DNA of 64,000 nt from Allomuricauda sp. (GTDB taxonomy: Bacteria; Bacteroidota; Bacteroidia; Flavobacteriales; Flavobacteriaceae), in NCBI RefSeq assembly GCF_002699205.1, contig NZ_PABT01000049.1, positions 124,001-188,000 on the forward strand, given 5' to 3'. A program made the position numbers and the translations under genes. Below are positions 1 to 9,563 of the stretch, one piece after another (positions within the stretch are counted from its first letter, which is position 1; each line of letters opens with the position of its first letter). The notes below the pieces were generated by a model. The model saw only the letters and a list, made by a program, of their open reading frames with translations, was not told where the DNA came from and did no database searches.

Positions 1-460
1 TGGCAAAATTTTGGGAAACATTCTCCACAATCCCCAAAATACCGTCCGTGGTGATCACACCCATGTCCTGATGAACCCCATCTTTTTCCCCTTTGTCAAT
101 GGTAACATAATTTCGAGGGGAGGTAAAGCTGTTCTTTATCAGTTTGGCACTCATCACTTCATATACTGCCAAAGTGGAATCCAGGGATTTTGTGATACTA
201 TCATCCGGGGAATTGAACAATAGCTTCCGTAACCGCTGGTTTTCCTCCACCAACTTTTTGTTCTCTTCTTGTAGGCTAAAATAGGAAGAAACATCTGAAC
301 CCGCTCCATAGATGCTGCCACTGATCCATTTCGATGAATTAAAAAATTTGGATTGATGATACGAATGTGACCTGATGGTCATCACCAACGAAATCAACGC
401 AAAAAAGGCATACAAAAATGCATTTCGATAGCGTAGAACAAAATTGATGATGCGTTGCAT
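1..460 (-). CDS. mreC: Rod shape-determining protein MreC (N-terminal part, runs off the window)
   Basis: The reading frame starts at an ATG at 458-460 and continues off the left edge, giving about 153 residues of a family that is usually about 270 long. Visible are a cytoplasmic N-terminus (MQRIINFVLRYRN), one membrane segment (about residues 13-30), a coiled-coil-prone stretch (LQEENKKLVEENQRL, about 65-80) and the beginning of the beta-rich domain (VTIDKGEKDGVHQDMGVI). MreC links MreB filaments to the cell-wall elongation machinery in the periplasm. It follows mreB with a 65-bp gap on the same strand, the classical mreBC order. The periplasmic C-terminal half lies outside the window. Confidence 0.93.
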   Translation of the reverse strand, partial: MQRIINFVLRYRNAFLYAFFALISLVMTIRSHSYHQSKFFNSSKWISGSIYGAGSDVSSYFSLQEENKKLVEENQRLRKLLFNSPDDSITKSLDSTLAVYEVMSAKLIKNSFTSPRNYVTIDKGEKDGVHQDMGVITTDGILGIVENVSQNFA

Positions 461-525
461 GCAATCGTATCGTTAAGAAGGTTTTTGAACTCCCTGAAGG
501 TAATAGAACTGTTGAAAATACAGGT

Positions 526-1554
526 CTATTTTATTAAAATACTTTTATATCGCTCAATGTTTTTAAGGGCGATCCCCGTACCTCTAACAACAGCCCTTAA
601 AGGATCCTCCGCAATATATACCGGTAAATCGGTCTTTTGGGAAAGTCTCCTGTCCAAACCTCTGAGCATAGATCCCCCACCTGCAAGATAGATCCCCGTG
701 TTGTAAATATCCGCGGCAAGTTCCGGTGGTGTCTGCGACAAGGTTTCCATAACCGCGTCTTCTACCCGAAGAATACTTTTGTCCAAGGCCTTGGCGATTT
801 CCCGGTAGGAAACATGTACCTGTTTTGGTTTTCCGGTCAATAGGTCACGACCCTGAATGGATTTGTCTTCCGGAGGGGATTTTAAATCCTCCGTTGCAGA
901 ACCGATTTCAATTTTTATGGCCTCTGCGGTACTTTCGCCAACATACAGGTTGTGTTGGGTGCGCATGTAATAAATAATGTCGTTCGTGAACACGTCACCT
1001 GCAATTTTCACCGATTTGTCGCAAACAATACCACCTAGGGCGATTACGGCAATCTCCGTAGTACCCCCGCCTATGTCCACGATCATGTTCCCTTTTGGTT
1101 GCATAATGTCCAGACCAATACCTATGGCGGCGGCCATCGGCTCATGAATCAGGTACACTTCTTTACCGTTGACCCGTTCTGCAGATTCACGAACGGCACG
1201 CATCTCCACCTCTGTAATACCAGATGGGATACAGATGACCATTCGAAGTGCCGGAGGGAACCATTTTTTCTTCAATGCCGGAATGCTTTTGATCATCATG
1301 TTCATCATCTTCTCTGAAGCATCGAAGTCGGCTATTACTCCATCTTTCAATGGCCGTATGGTTTTGATGTTTTCATGGGTCTTTCCCTGCATCATATTGG
1401 CTTCGCGACCAACCGCGATAATTTTCCCTGTAACACGGTCCCTTGCTACAATGGAAGGACTGTCGACCACCACTTTGTCCATATGGATGATCAGGGTATT
1501 TGCAGTACCAAGGTCAATGGCTATTTCCTCGGTCATGAAATCAAAAAATCCCAT
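526..1554 (-). CDS. mreB: Rod shape-determining actin-like protein MreB
   Basis: Full-length 342-residue actin-fold protein that polymerises under the inner membrane and positions peptidoglycan synthesis. Phosphate-binding and hinge motifs are present: IDLGTANTLI near residue 13, DIGGGTTEIAVIALGGIV near 160 and AGGGSMLRGLDRRL near 290. The start MGFFDFMTEE gives the short amphipathic N-terminus common in flavobacterial MreB. It sits between purH (55 bp upstream) and mreC (65 bp downstream) in one orientation, and no terminator is visible between them, so co-transcription from the purH promoter is possible. Confidence 0.97.
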   Translation of the reverse strand: MGFFDFMTEEIAIDLGTANTLIIHMDKVVVDSPSIVARDRVTGKIIAVGREANMMQGKTHENIKTIRPLKDGVIADFDASEKMMNMMIKSIPALKKKWFPPALRMVICIPSGITEVEMRAVRESAERVNGKEVYLIHEPMAAAIGIGLDIMQPKGNMIVDIGGGTTEIAVIALGGIVCDKSVKIAGDVFTNDIIYYMRTQHNLYVGESTAEAIKIEIGSATEDLKSPPEDKSIQGRDLLTGKPKQVHVSYREIAKALDKSILRVEDAVMETLSQTPPELAADIYNTGIYLAGGGSMLRGLDRRLSQKTDLPVYIAEDPLRAVVRGTGIALKNIERYKSILIK

Positions 1555-1608
1555 AAAAAGTGTCTATTTTCGGATTAACGGTAAAATTTATCGGCTAATG
1601 TACTAAAA

Positions 1609-3138
1609 TTAATGTTTAAAATGCCTAGTGCCAGTCATCACCATGGCCAATCCATTTTCATTGCAATAATCAATGCTCAATTGGTCTTTTATGGATCCAC
1701 CCGGTTGTATCACACTTTTTATACCAGCTTTGTCGGCAATCTCCACACAATCAGGGAACGGGAAAAAAGCATCGCTGGCCATAACGGCACCGTCCAAATC
1801 AAAGTTAAAAGACTTTGCTTTGTGTATGGCCTGGTTCAAAGCATCTACTCGTGATGTTTGTCCTGTCCCGCTAGCGCAAAGTTGTTTGTTCTTCGCCAAA
1901 ACGATGGTGTTGCTTTTGGTGTGCTTGCACAATTTGGAGGCGAAAATCAAATCTTCAATCTCTTCCGGGGTTGGTTTTTTATCTGTTACAGGATTGAGGT
2001 CTTCTTTGCTGTCTGTTTTGTAGTCCTTGTCCTGGACCAGTACACCGTTCAAACAGGTTCTGACCAAAGTATCTGGCAGGCCGGTTTCCTTTTGGATAAG
2101 GATGATTCGGTTTTTCTTTCCCTTTAAGATGTCCAAAGCTTCATCAGAATAGCTGGGGGCGATCACCACTTCGCAGAACAGTTTATGGATTTCTTCGGCA
2201 GTGGGTTTGTCAATTTCAACGTTGGAAATCAAAATACCTCCAAAGGCAGAAACAGGGTCGCCTGCCAACGCATCCACATAGGCTTGATGAATAGTGCTTC
2301 GGGTTGCCAAGCCACAGGCGTTGTTGTGCTTAAGGATGGCAAATGTTGGATCATCATGCTTAAATTCAGCCATTAGATTTACAGCTGCATCCACATCCAA
2401 CAAATTATTGTAGGATAGTTCCTTGCCATGAAGTTTGTTGAACATGGCATCAAAATCACCAAAGAAAAATCCTTTTTGGTGTGGGTTTTCACCATAGCGC
2501 AATACTTGCCCCTTGGTCTCACTGATTTTCAATACGGTTTCTTCTTTTTCTTTATTGAAGTAGTTGAAGATGGCCGTGTCATAATGTGAAGAAATGTTGA
2601 AAGCTTTTGTGGCAAAACGTTTGCGGTCTTCCAAGGTCGTGGTTCCGTTTCCTTCGGAAATCACGTTCAAAAAGTCTTCGTAGTCCTCCATGGAAGAAAC
2701 GCAAAGCACATCCTTATAATTTTTGGCCGCTGCCCTGATCAAGGAAATTCCACCAATATCGATTTTCTCTATAATATCCTGTTCGGAAGCTCCACTGGCA
2801 ACGGTTTTTTCAAAAGGGTAAAGATCCACGATCACGATGTCCAACTGCGGAATTTCGAATTCCTCCATTTGGGCCACATCACTTTCATTGTCCTGTCTAT
2901 TTAAAATGCCTCCAAAAACTTTGGGGTGCAACGTTTTTACACGACCCCCCAAAATGGACGGGTAACTGGTCACATCTTCCACGGGCACCACGTCGATGCC
3001 GAGGTCCCTGATAAATTTTTCGGTTCCTCCTGTGGAATAAAGGGTTACACCCAGTTCATCCAATTTTTTTACAATAGGTTCAAGTCCATCTTTGTGAAAT
3101 ACGGAAATTAATGCGGCAGAGGCTTTTTTGGTAGTCAT
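1609..3138 (-). CDS. purH: Bifunctional AICAR transformylase / IMP cyclohydrolase
   Basis: A 509-residue cytosolic enzyme for the last two steps of de novo purine synthesis: formyl transfer from 10-formyl-THF to AICAR, then ring closure to IMP. The N-terminal cyclohydrolase (MGS-like) domain shows LYSTGGTEKFI and GGRVKTLHPKVFGGIL. The transformylase domain shows LRYGENPHQKG, KHNNACGLA, SDAFFPFPD and IQPGGSIKDQ near the C-terminus. Length is normal for the family. A flavobacterial -7 element (TACTTTTG on the minus strand, 3172-3179) lies about 34 bp upstream of the ATG. It is followed by mreB. Confidence 0.97.
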   Translation of the reverse strand: MTTKKASAALISVFHKDGLEPIVKKLDELGVTLYSTGGTEKFIRDLGIDVVPVEDVTSYPSILGGRVKTLHPKVFGGILNRQDNESDVAQMEEFEIPQLDIVIVDLYPFEKTVASGASEQDIIEKIDIGGISLIRAAAKNYKDVLCVSSMEDYEDFLNVISEGNGTTTLEDRKRFATKAFNISSHYDTAIFNYFNKEKEETVLKISETKGQVLRYGENPHQKGFFFGDFDAMFNKLHGKELSYNNLLDVDAAVNLMAEFKHDDPTFAILKHNNACGLATRSTIHQAYVDALAGDPVSAFGGILISNVEIDKPTAEEIHKLFCEVVIAPSYSDEALDILKGKKNRIILIQKETGLPDTLVRTCLNGVLVQDKDYKTDSKEDLNPVTDKKPTPEEIEDLIFASKLCKHTKSNTIVLAKNKQLCASGTGQTSRVDALNQAIHKAKSFNFDLDGAVMASDAFFPFPDCVEIADKAGIKSVIQPGGSIKDQLSIDYCNENGLAMVMTGTRHFKH

Positions 3139-3171
3139 CTTCTGTGTCTTAAAATCAATTTATTAAGCGCA

Positions 3172-3179
3172 CAAAAGTA
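3172..3179 (-). promoter_or_regulatory. Candidate -7 element for purH-mreBC
   Basis: TACTTTTG on the minus strand fits the Bacteroidota primary-sigma -7 consensus TAnnTTTG. It would place the transcript start around 3165 and leave a leader of about 27 nt before the purH ATG. No convincing -33 TTTG is visible at the expected spacing, so support comes from one half-site only. Confidence 0.35.
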
Positions 3180-3231
3180 CTTTTTTTGAACCTAAAAAGC
3201 AGAAGGGTTTATCAACAAATTACCAGAAGTT

Positions 3232-3684
3232 TTACAGAATTTTTGCTACTTCACCATTGACGAATTCCAAAAAGCGTTCATCTTCCTCCGTAAATGGGTC
3301 GGGAGTATTGGAATCAATATCGATTTGCCCCACATTTTCACCATTCACGAACAAGGGAACCACAATCTCTGCTTTTACCGTAATGCTGCATGCGATATAA
3401 TTGTCCTGGGCAGCTACATCGGGCACCACAAAGTTCTCATTGCTGACGGCAACCTGTCCGCAAATACCTTTCCCAAAAGGGATTATGGTGTGATCGGTAG
3501 GGGCGCCAGCGTAGGGTCCCAATTTCAATTCCGGCTTGTCCCCATTCTTAAAATAGAACCCAACCCAGTCATAGTGGTCTACATTATTACGCAAAAGTTC
3601 ACAGATTTCACCCAAGCGGGCATCTACCGATTTGTCTTCCGTTTGGACAATTTCAAGAATTTTGGGTTCCAATGATTTTAGCAT
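3232..3684 (-). CDS. GAF-domain protein, free methionine-(R)-sulfoxide reductase-like
   Basis: A 150-residue single GAF domain. It carries the signature of the fRMsr (YebR) family: WVGFYF, LGPYAGAP, then GICGQ and NYIACS, which align with the resolving and catalytic cysteines of characterised enzymes, followed by EIVVPLFVNGENVGQIDIDS. Known members reduce free methionine-R-sulfoxide in the cytosol with thioredoxin. Both cysteines are present, so an active enzyme is likely, although many flavobacterial homologues are named only 'GAF domain-containing protein'. It lies upstream of purH on the same strand with a 93-bp gap. Confidence 0.82.
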   Translation of the reverse strand: MLKSLEPKILEIVQTEDKSVDARLGEICELLRNNVDHYDWVGFYFKNGDKPELKLGPYAGAPTDHTIIPFGKGICGQVAVSNENFVVPDVAAQDNYIACSITVKAEIVVPLFVNGENVGQIDIDSNTPDPFTEEDERFLEFVNGEVAKIL

Positions 3685-3816
3685 GAGATATTTTTTTGCA
3701 AATGTATTGAATAGTGGTTTTGTTGGACAAAGTTAAATTAGCCTAAGAACCTTGGAAGGAATAAACTTTTGTTAAGTGGAGGGCTTAACTACTATATTTT
3801 GTAATTTTGTACGGTA

Positions 3817-4227
3817 ATGAAGCAGGTTTTACATCAAATATTCACGTTTGTCATGGCCATTTTGGTCTTGGCCTCCACTATTTCGTGGACGGTTGACAAA
3901 CATTTCTGTATGGGAAGGATCATGGATATTTCCTTTTTTGCCCACGCGGAAGATTGTGGTATGGAGGCTGCTATTGCTTTAATGGATGATGAAAACATTC
4001 AAAATCCATGTTGTGAGGATGAATCGTTCACGATAAAAGGGCAAAATGACCTTAAACTTTCATGGAGCGATTTGGATTTGGACCATCAATTCTTTTTGGT
4101 GGCCTTTGCACAATCTTACATTGAACTTTTTGTCCCGTTGGATCAACTTCCTGTTCCCAACGAAAAATATCCCCCCCCTATCTTGGTCAAGGACATTCAT
4201 GTGCTGGATCAAGTTTTCTTGATTTGA
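3817..4227 (+). CDS. HYC_CC_PP family protein
   Basis: A 136-residue Bacteroidota-specific small protein with an N-terminal hydrophobic segment (IFTFVMAILVLASTISW) that looks like a signal peptide or anchor. The three conserved clusters that name the family are visible as HFC (HY/FC), PCCEDES (CC) and KYPPPILV (PP). The biochemical role is unknown. Members typically precede TonB-dependent receptors, and here a receptor, an HMA protein and a CopA-type ATPase follow on the same strand. Cysteine and histidine clusters plus this context suggest a part in metal handling, which is inference. Confidence 0.75.
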   Translation: MKQVLHQIFTFVMAILVLASTISWTVDKHFCMGRIMDISFFAHAEDCGMEAAIALMDDENIQNPCCEDESFTIKGQNDLKLSWSDLDLDHQFFLVAFAQSYIELFVPLDQLPVPNEKYPPPILVKDIHVLDQVFLI

Positions 4228-4314
4228 TTTTTAGGATTAGAACAGTTACCCGTTTCAATGTTGATTCGGGCAATCCCTATTATTTAAATTTTTCTAATCC
4301 CATTAATCATTTTG

Positions 4315-6549
4315 ATGAAAACATATTTGATCATATTTTTTTGTCTTCCATTGTTGACAAGTGCCCAAGATACCATTCAAGGTATGGTGATGGAGGCAAA
4401 CCCCGAAAATAAACATATAGGTCTGTCAGGAGCTAACGTGTACTGGCAAGGTTCTCCAATTGGGACGATGACCAACAAAGATGGAATGTTCAGCATTCCT
4501 TATTCCAAAGACTACAATAAACTAATTATAAGTTTTATCGGTTTTAAATCTGATACCCTCACCATAAACGAGCCAAAAATGGTCCATCATTGGTTGCAAC
4601 CTTCCAACGAACTGGATGAGGTTGTGGTGGAACAGAAAAAAGAAGCGGTGCAAAAAACCTTTTTTTCGGCGCAGAATGTGGTAACCGTGAACAGTGCCGA
4701 ACTTTTAAAAGCAGCCTGTTGCAACCTTTCGGAGAGCTTTGAGACCAACCCTGCCATTGATGTCAATTTTAATGATGCGTTAACAGGGACCAAGCAAATA
4801 GAAATGCTCGGGCTTACCAGTCCGTATTTGTTGATTACCCAAGAGAATATCCCAATGGTTCGTGGGGCTTCCCAAGCATTTGGGCTCACATTTACCCCCG
4901 GAACTTGGGTGGAGAGCATCCAGATTACCAAAGGCGCAGGGAGTGTAGTGAATGGATATGAAAGTATCTCGGGCCAAATCAATACCGAACTTCAAAAACC
5001 ACTCACCGACTCACGGATTTTTGTGAATGGTTATGGCAATCTTAATGGTAGACTGGAGTTGAACACCCATTTCAACACTAAAATATCGGATAAATGGAGT
5101 ACAGGACTATATGTTCATGGAAACAGAAGGGATACCGAGGTGGACAATAACGACGATGGTTTTTTGGATAATCCTTTGTCCAACCAAATCAATGTGATGA
5201 ATCGCTGGCAATATCAAAACCCTGAAACAGGTTGGGTAAGCTTTATTAATTTTCGCTATTTAAATGATGAAAAACAAATAGGGGAAACTGATTTTGACCC
5301 GGATACGGACAAGTTTACCACCAATGCATGGGGCAGTGAAATAGATACGGAAAGGTTTGATGGTTCCGTGAAGTTGGGATATGTATTTCCGGATTTGCCT
5401 TTCCAAAGTTTTGGGTTTCAAGCGTCGTACAGCCACCATGCCCAGGATTCCTATTATGGTTTCAACACCTACGATATTGACCATGAGAGTATGTATTCCA
5501 ATCTGATTTTTAATTCAATTATAGGGAACACAAAACATAAGTTCAAAACAGGGATATCTTTTGCCTATGATGGGTATGATGAATTGGTGAACAATCAAAT
5601 ATTTGCAAGGTCGGATAGGTCGGCAGGTGCATTTTTTGAATATAGTTACACCAATCTGGAAAAATTGAGCCTCACCGCAGGTGCCCGTTTTGATACTCAT
5701 AACCGGCTTGGGAATTTCTTCACCCCTCGATTGCATGTTCGCTACACACCTTGGGAAAATGCCAGTCTGCGCGGTTCTTTTGGTCTAGGGCGGAGGGCAG
5801 CCAATATTTTTGCAGAAAACCAAAGAATGTTTGCTTCTTCCAGAACCATTCAACTGAATGGAAATCAAGGGAATATTTATGGTTTTGATGCGGAAAAAGC
5901 GGTGAACTATGGATTTGGGTTTATCCAAAAGTTCAATTTGTTTGATAGACCGGGGGATTTCAGCATCGATTTTTATCGCACTGATTTTGAAAACCAGATT
6001 GTCGTGGACTGGGAAAATCCAAGGGAAGTGACGTTTTCCAACCTGGACGGAAAAAGCTTTGCAAATAGTTTGCAAGTAGAATTGAACTATAAAGTTTTGC
6101 CGAATTTGGAATTACGTACCGCATATAAGTTTTATGATGTAAAAACGGAGTACCAAACGGGTCTGCTGCAAAAACCTTTGCAAGCAAAACACAGGTATTT
6201 TGCTAATCTTGGGTACAATACAATGCCAAAGGACAATGGGTCGCAATGGCGATTCGATTATACCTTCAACCTATTGGGAGAACAGCGTTTGCCAAGTACC
6301 GCTGCCAACCCTACTGAATATCAATTGGGGGAGTTTGCCGATGGATATAGCTTGATGAACGCCCAAGTGACCAGGGTATTCTCGAACACATTTGAGGTGT
6401 ACGTTGGGGGAGAGAATTTGACTAATTTTAGACAATATAATGCCATTTTGGGAGCGGATGACCCGTTCGGCGATTATTTTGATACAACAATTGTTTACGC
6501 ACCAATTTTTGGAAGAATGCTCTATATGGGCTTTAGATTTAAAATTTAA
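4315..6549 (+). CDS. TonB-dependent outer-membrane receptor of a heavy-metal operon
   Basis: A 744-residue receptor. Signal peptide MKTYLIIFFCLPLLTSAQ, then a carboxypeptidase-D regulatory-like domain (about 20-100: GANVYWQGSPIGTMTNKDG), a linker LDEVVVEQKK, a plug domain (about 120-225) and a beta-barrel ending in the aromatic MLYMGFRFKI typical of BAM substrates. The plug begins with an unusual vicinal cysteine pair (KAACCNLSES). ATG at 4315 is chosen; a TTG three bases earlier would add only one residue. It lies between the HYC_CC_PP gene and the HMA/CopA genes, so its substrate is probably a metal ion, metallophore or copper-binding compound (inference). Confidence 0.9.
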   Translation: MKTYLIIFFCLPLLTSAQDTIQGMVMEANPENKHIGLSGANVYWQGSPIGTMTNKDGMFSIPYSKDYNKLIISFIGFKSDTLTINEPKMVHHWLQPSNELDEVVVEQKKEAVQKTFFSAQNVVTVNSAELLKAACCNLSESFETNPAIDVNFNDALTGTKQIEMLGLTSPYLLITQENIPMVRGASQAFGLTFTPGTWVESIQITKGAGSVVNGYESISGQINTELQKPLTDSRIFVNGYGNLNGRLELNTHFNTKISDKWSTGLYVHGNRRDTEVDNNDDGFLDNPLSNQINVMNRWQYQNPETGWVSFINFRYLNDEKQIGETDFDPDTDKFTTNAWGSEIDTERFDGSVKLGYVFPDLPFQSFGFQASYSHHAQDSYYGFNTYDIDHESMYSNLIFNSIIGNTKHKFKTGISFAYDGYDELVNNQIFARSDRSAGAFFEYSYTNLEKLSLTAGARFDTHNRLGNFFTPRLHVRYTPWENASLRGSFGLGRRAANIFAENQRMFASSRTIQLNGNQGNIYGFDAEKAVNYGFGFIQKFNLFDRPGDFSIDFYRTDFENQIVVDWENPREVTFSNLDGKSFANSLQVELNYKVLPNLELRTAYKFYDVKTEYQTGLLQKPLQAKHRYFANLGYNTMPKDNGSQWRFDYTFNLLGEQRLPSTAANPTEYQLGEFADGYSLMNAQVTRVFSNTFEVYVGGENLTNFRQYNAILGADDPFGDYFDTTIVYAPIFGRMLYMGFRFKI

Positions 6550-6567
6550 TCATTAAAAATCATAATT

Positions 6568-6939
6568 ATGAAAAATAGCATATTGCTTATGGTTGTAATG
6601 CTTGTTTCCATGGCGGGAATAGCTCAGGATAAGAATAAAAAAATAACCTTCGAGGTCAACGGCAGGTGTGAAATGTGCAAAATGCGTATCGAAAAGGCAG
6701 CTTTGGGTGTTTCAGGGGTAAAATATGCGACTTGGGACATCCCGACCCATCAATTGTCCTTGGTGATGGACGAACGCAAAACCAATGCCATGGAGATTAA
6801 ATCTGCCATTGCCGCGGTGGGGCACGACACAAAAGAATTAAAAGCCACCGAAGAGGCGTACATGAGCGTCCACCCCTGCTGCAAGTATAGGGAGGATGAT
6901 GCGGATGATGGTTTAATCCATAAAAAAGAGAATCAATAA
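6568..6939 (+). CDS. Secreted heavy-metal-associated (HMA) domain protein
   Basis: A 123-residue protein with a signal peptide (MKNSILLMVVMLVSMAGIAQ) followed by one ferredoxin-like HMA domain with the metal site CEMC (Cys34, Cys37). The C-terminal HPCCKYRED offers a second possible thiol/histidine site. MerP/CopZ-type proteins carry Cu(I) or Hg(II) between membrane transporters; the signal peptide puts this one in the periplasm. Its stop codon touches the ATG of the P-type ATPase gene (TAA-ATG), so translational coupling and delivery to or from that pump are likely. Confidence 0.88.
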   Translation: MKNSILLMVVMLVSMAGIAQDKNKKITFEVNGRCEMCKMRIEKAALGVSGVKYATWDIPTHQLSLVMDERKTNAMEIKSAIAAVGHDTKELKATEEAYMSVHPCCKYREDDADDGLIHKKENQ

Positions 6940-9438
6940 ATGAAACATACCTATCTCGTTACCGGAATGAGCTGTAATGGTTGTAGGAGCCATGTCGAGG
7001 AAACCTTATCCAATGTAGAGGGTGTGATTTCGGTTGATGTTGACCTTAAAAATGCCAAAGCGAGCATAGAAATGGAAGGTCACATCCCTATTGAAAAATT
7101 CCAAGAGGCCTTGCAAAAGGATGGGGGGCGGTATGGTATTCATGCACCGGGCCATCAACCAAAGTCAGAGAAGAAGGAGGACAAACCAATTTCCAATGGA
7201 ACGGGAACATATTATTGTCCAATGCAGTGTGAAGGAGACAAGACGTATGACCAGCCAGGCGATTGTCCGGTATGTGGAATGGACTTGGTAGAAGAGCAGA
7301 ATTTAAGTCTAGGTTCGCGGGAAAAATGGACCTGTCCCATGCATCCTGAGGTGATGGAAGACGGCCCCGGTTCCTGTCCCAAATGCGGAATGGATTTGGT
7401 GCCCATGGAGCCGGAAACCAGTTCGGAAGAAAAAACATATAAAAAGCTGCTCAAAAAGTTTTGGATTGCACTTGCTTTCACCCTGCCCATTTTTTTCATT
7501 GCCATGAGCGATATGTTGACCAATAATCCATTGCACAATATTATGGCCCCGAAGTATTGGAACTGGGTGCAGTTTGTCCTGTCCCTTCCAGTAGTTTTTT
7601 ATGCAACATGGATATTTTTTGAAAGAGCGTACAAAAGCATCAAAACATGGAACTTGAACATGTTTACATTGATAGGCATTGGTGCTGGAGTGGCTTTTGT
7701 TTTTAGTGTGTTCGGATTGTTGTTCCCCAGTTTTTTTCCAAATCAATTCAAAGGGGAAACAGGAGCTGTGCATGTGTATTTTGAGGCTACAACTGTTATT
7801 CTCACCTTGGTGCTTTTGGGGCAGGTACTGGAGGCCAAGGCCCACAGCAAAACCAATGATGCCGTAAAGGAATTGTTGAAATTGGCTCCCAACAAGGCTA
7901 TTAAGGTGGTCAATGGTGAAGAGGTTGAGGTCAGTATCGATGCTATTGAAAAAGGTGATATTCTTCGGGTGAAACCAGGGGACAGAATTCCGGTGGACGG
8001 GATGATAACCGATGGTGAAACTTCGGTGGACGAATCCATGATTACCGGTGAGCCCATCCCAATTGAAAAATCAGGGGGGGATGGAGTGAGCAGCGGTACC
8101 ATAAATGGCAATCAAACCTTTTTGATGAAGGCCGAGAAGGTGGGCAGTGAAACCCTTCTTTCGCAAATTATCCACATGGTGAACCAGGCCAGTCGAAGTC
8201 GGGCACCTATTCAAAACTTGGCAGATAAAGTATCCACCTATTTTGTGCCTACGGTAGTCATTATTTCAATTTTGACCTTTGCTGTTTGGGTCATTTGGGG
8301 ACCACAACCAGTTTATGTTTATGCCTTGATCAATGCCATAGCTGTTTTGATCATAGCCTGTCCATGCGCACTTGGTTTGGCAACTCCCATGTCCGTAATG
8401 GTAGGTGTGGGAAAGGGTGCTCAAAATGGGGTGTTGATCAAAAATGCGGAAGCCTTGGAGAAAATGGCCAAGGTGGACACCTTGATTATTGATAAAACGG
8501 GGACCATCACAGAAGGTAAACCCACTTTTGACCATTTGGGAATGTTTTCGGATGATTGGTCCGAGCAAGATTTACTTCAATATATTGTTTCCATAAATGC
8601 AAATAGTGAACACCCTTTGGCCCAAGCCACGGTGAAATATGGCAAAGAAAAGGGTATTGAAATTCTGAAAACCAAGTATTTCAAAGCTATTGCCGGTATG
8701 GGGGTGGAAGGAAAAATCAAAGATTCGGAAATTCACTTGGGGAACTTGAAGTTGATGGAAAAGGCCCAAGTGGAAATATCCGAAGCAATGAAATCCAAGG
8801 TCGAAAAAGTTCAAGAAAAGGGAAAGACGGTCTCTTATTTGGCTATTGATGGAACTTGTCAGGGCTACATTGCTATTGGGGATAAAATAAAGGAAACCAG
8901 TGCCAAAGCAATAAAAGCGATCAAGGATAAAGGGATTTCCATAATTATGCTTACAGGCGATAATGCCGTGACAGCAAAAGCAGTGGCAAAGGAATTGCAT
9001 CTGGATGATTTTAAAGCAGAGACCCTACCCGAGGATAAAATGAAAGAGGTAGAGCGCCTTCAGAACGAAGGAAAGGTCGTTGCCGTGGCCGGTGATGGAA
9101 TAAATGATGCGCCTGCATTGGCCAAGAGTGATTTAGGGATTGCCATGGGAACCGGCACAGATGTGGCCATAGAAAGTGCCATGATCACTTTGGTAAAGGG
9201 CGACCTTCACGGTATTGTAAAAGCTAGAAACCTGAGCGAGGCCGTAATGCGGAACATTAAACAAAACCTCTTTTTTGCATTGGTCTACAATACCATTGGT
9301 GTACCTGTCGCTGCTGGGGTTTTGTATCCCTTTTTTGGTATCTTGCTTTCACCCATGATAGCCGCTTTGGCCATGAGTTTTAGCTCCGTTTCGGTCATTT
9401 CGAACGCACTTAGGTTAAGAACCAAAACTATTGAATAG
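6940..9438 (+). CDS. copA: Heavy-metal-translocating P1B-type ATPase (CopA-like)
   Basis: An 832-residue inner-membrane pump. In order: an HMA domain with MSCNGC (Cys12, Cys15); two zinc-ribbon-like heavy-metal-binding domains (about 91-117 and 130-156, each with CPMxC/H...CPxCGMDL); membrane helices; the actuator motif SMITGEPIP; the transmembrane metal site Cys474-Pro-Cys476 (CPC); the phosphorylation site DKTGTITEG (Asp518); SEHPLA in the N domain; and GDGINDAPAL. The CPC motif and the HMA type indicate Cu(I)/Ag(I) export to the periplasm. It is the last gene of the metal operon. Symbol by family; specificity has not been tested. Confidence 0.93.
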   Translation: MKHTYLVTGMSCNGCRSHVEETLSNVEGVISVDVDLKNAKASIEMEGHIPIEKFQEALQKDGGRYGIHAPGHQPKSEKKEDKPISNGTGTYYCPMQCEGDKTYDQPGDCPVCGMDLVEEQNLSLGSREKWTCPMHPEVMEDGPGSCPKCGMDLVPMEPETSSEEKTYKKLLKKFWIALAFTLPIFFIAMSDMLTNNPLHNIMAPKYWNWVQFVLSLPVVFYATWIFFERAYKSIKTWNLNMFTLIGIGAGVAFVFSVFGLLFPSFFPNQFKGETGAVHVYFEATTVILTLVLLGQVLEAKAHSKTNDAVKELLKLAPNKAIKVVNGEEVEVSIDAIEKGDILRVKPGDRIPVDGMITDGETSVDESMITGEPIPIEKSGGDGVSSGTINGNQTFLMKAEKVGSETLLSQIIHMVNQASRSRAPIQNLADKVSTYFVPTVVIISILTFAVWVIWGPQPVYVYALINAIAVLIIACPCALGLATPMSVMVGVGKGAQNGVLIKNAEALEKMAKVDTLIIDKTGTITEGKPTFDHLGMFSDDWSEQDLLQYIVSINANSEHPLAQATVKYGKEKGIEILKTKYFKAIAGMGVEGKIKDSEIHLGNLKLMEKAQVEISEAMKSKVEKVQEKGKTVSYLAIDGTCQGYIAIGDKIKETSAKAIKAIKDKGISIIMLTGDNAVTAKAVAKELHLDDFKAETLPEDKMKEVERLQNEGKVVAVAGDGINDAPALAKSDLGIAMGTGTDVAIESAMITLVKGDLHGIVKARNLSEAVMRNIKQNLFFALVYNTIGVPVAAGVLYPFFGILLSPMIAALAMSFSSVSVISNALRLRTKTIE

Positions 9439-9563
9439 GTTGTAAGTAGTTTTATTACAGGGTGTTATAGCTATATAAATATTTTTTAGTTAATATTTAG
9501 CCAATTAAAATTTTCGAATTGAAAACTGAGATACATTTACTTCAATCTTTAATTTATTGACTG

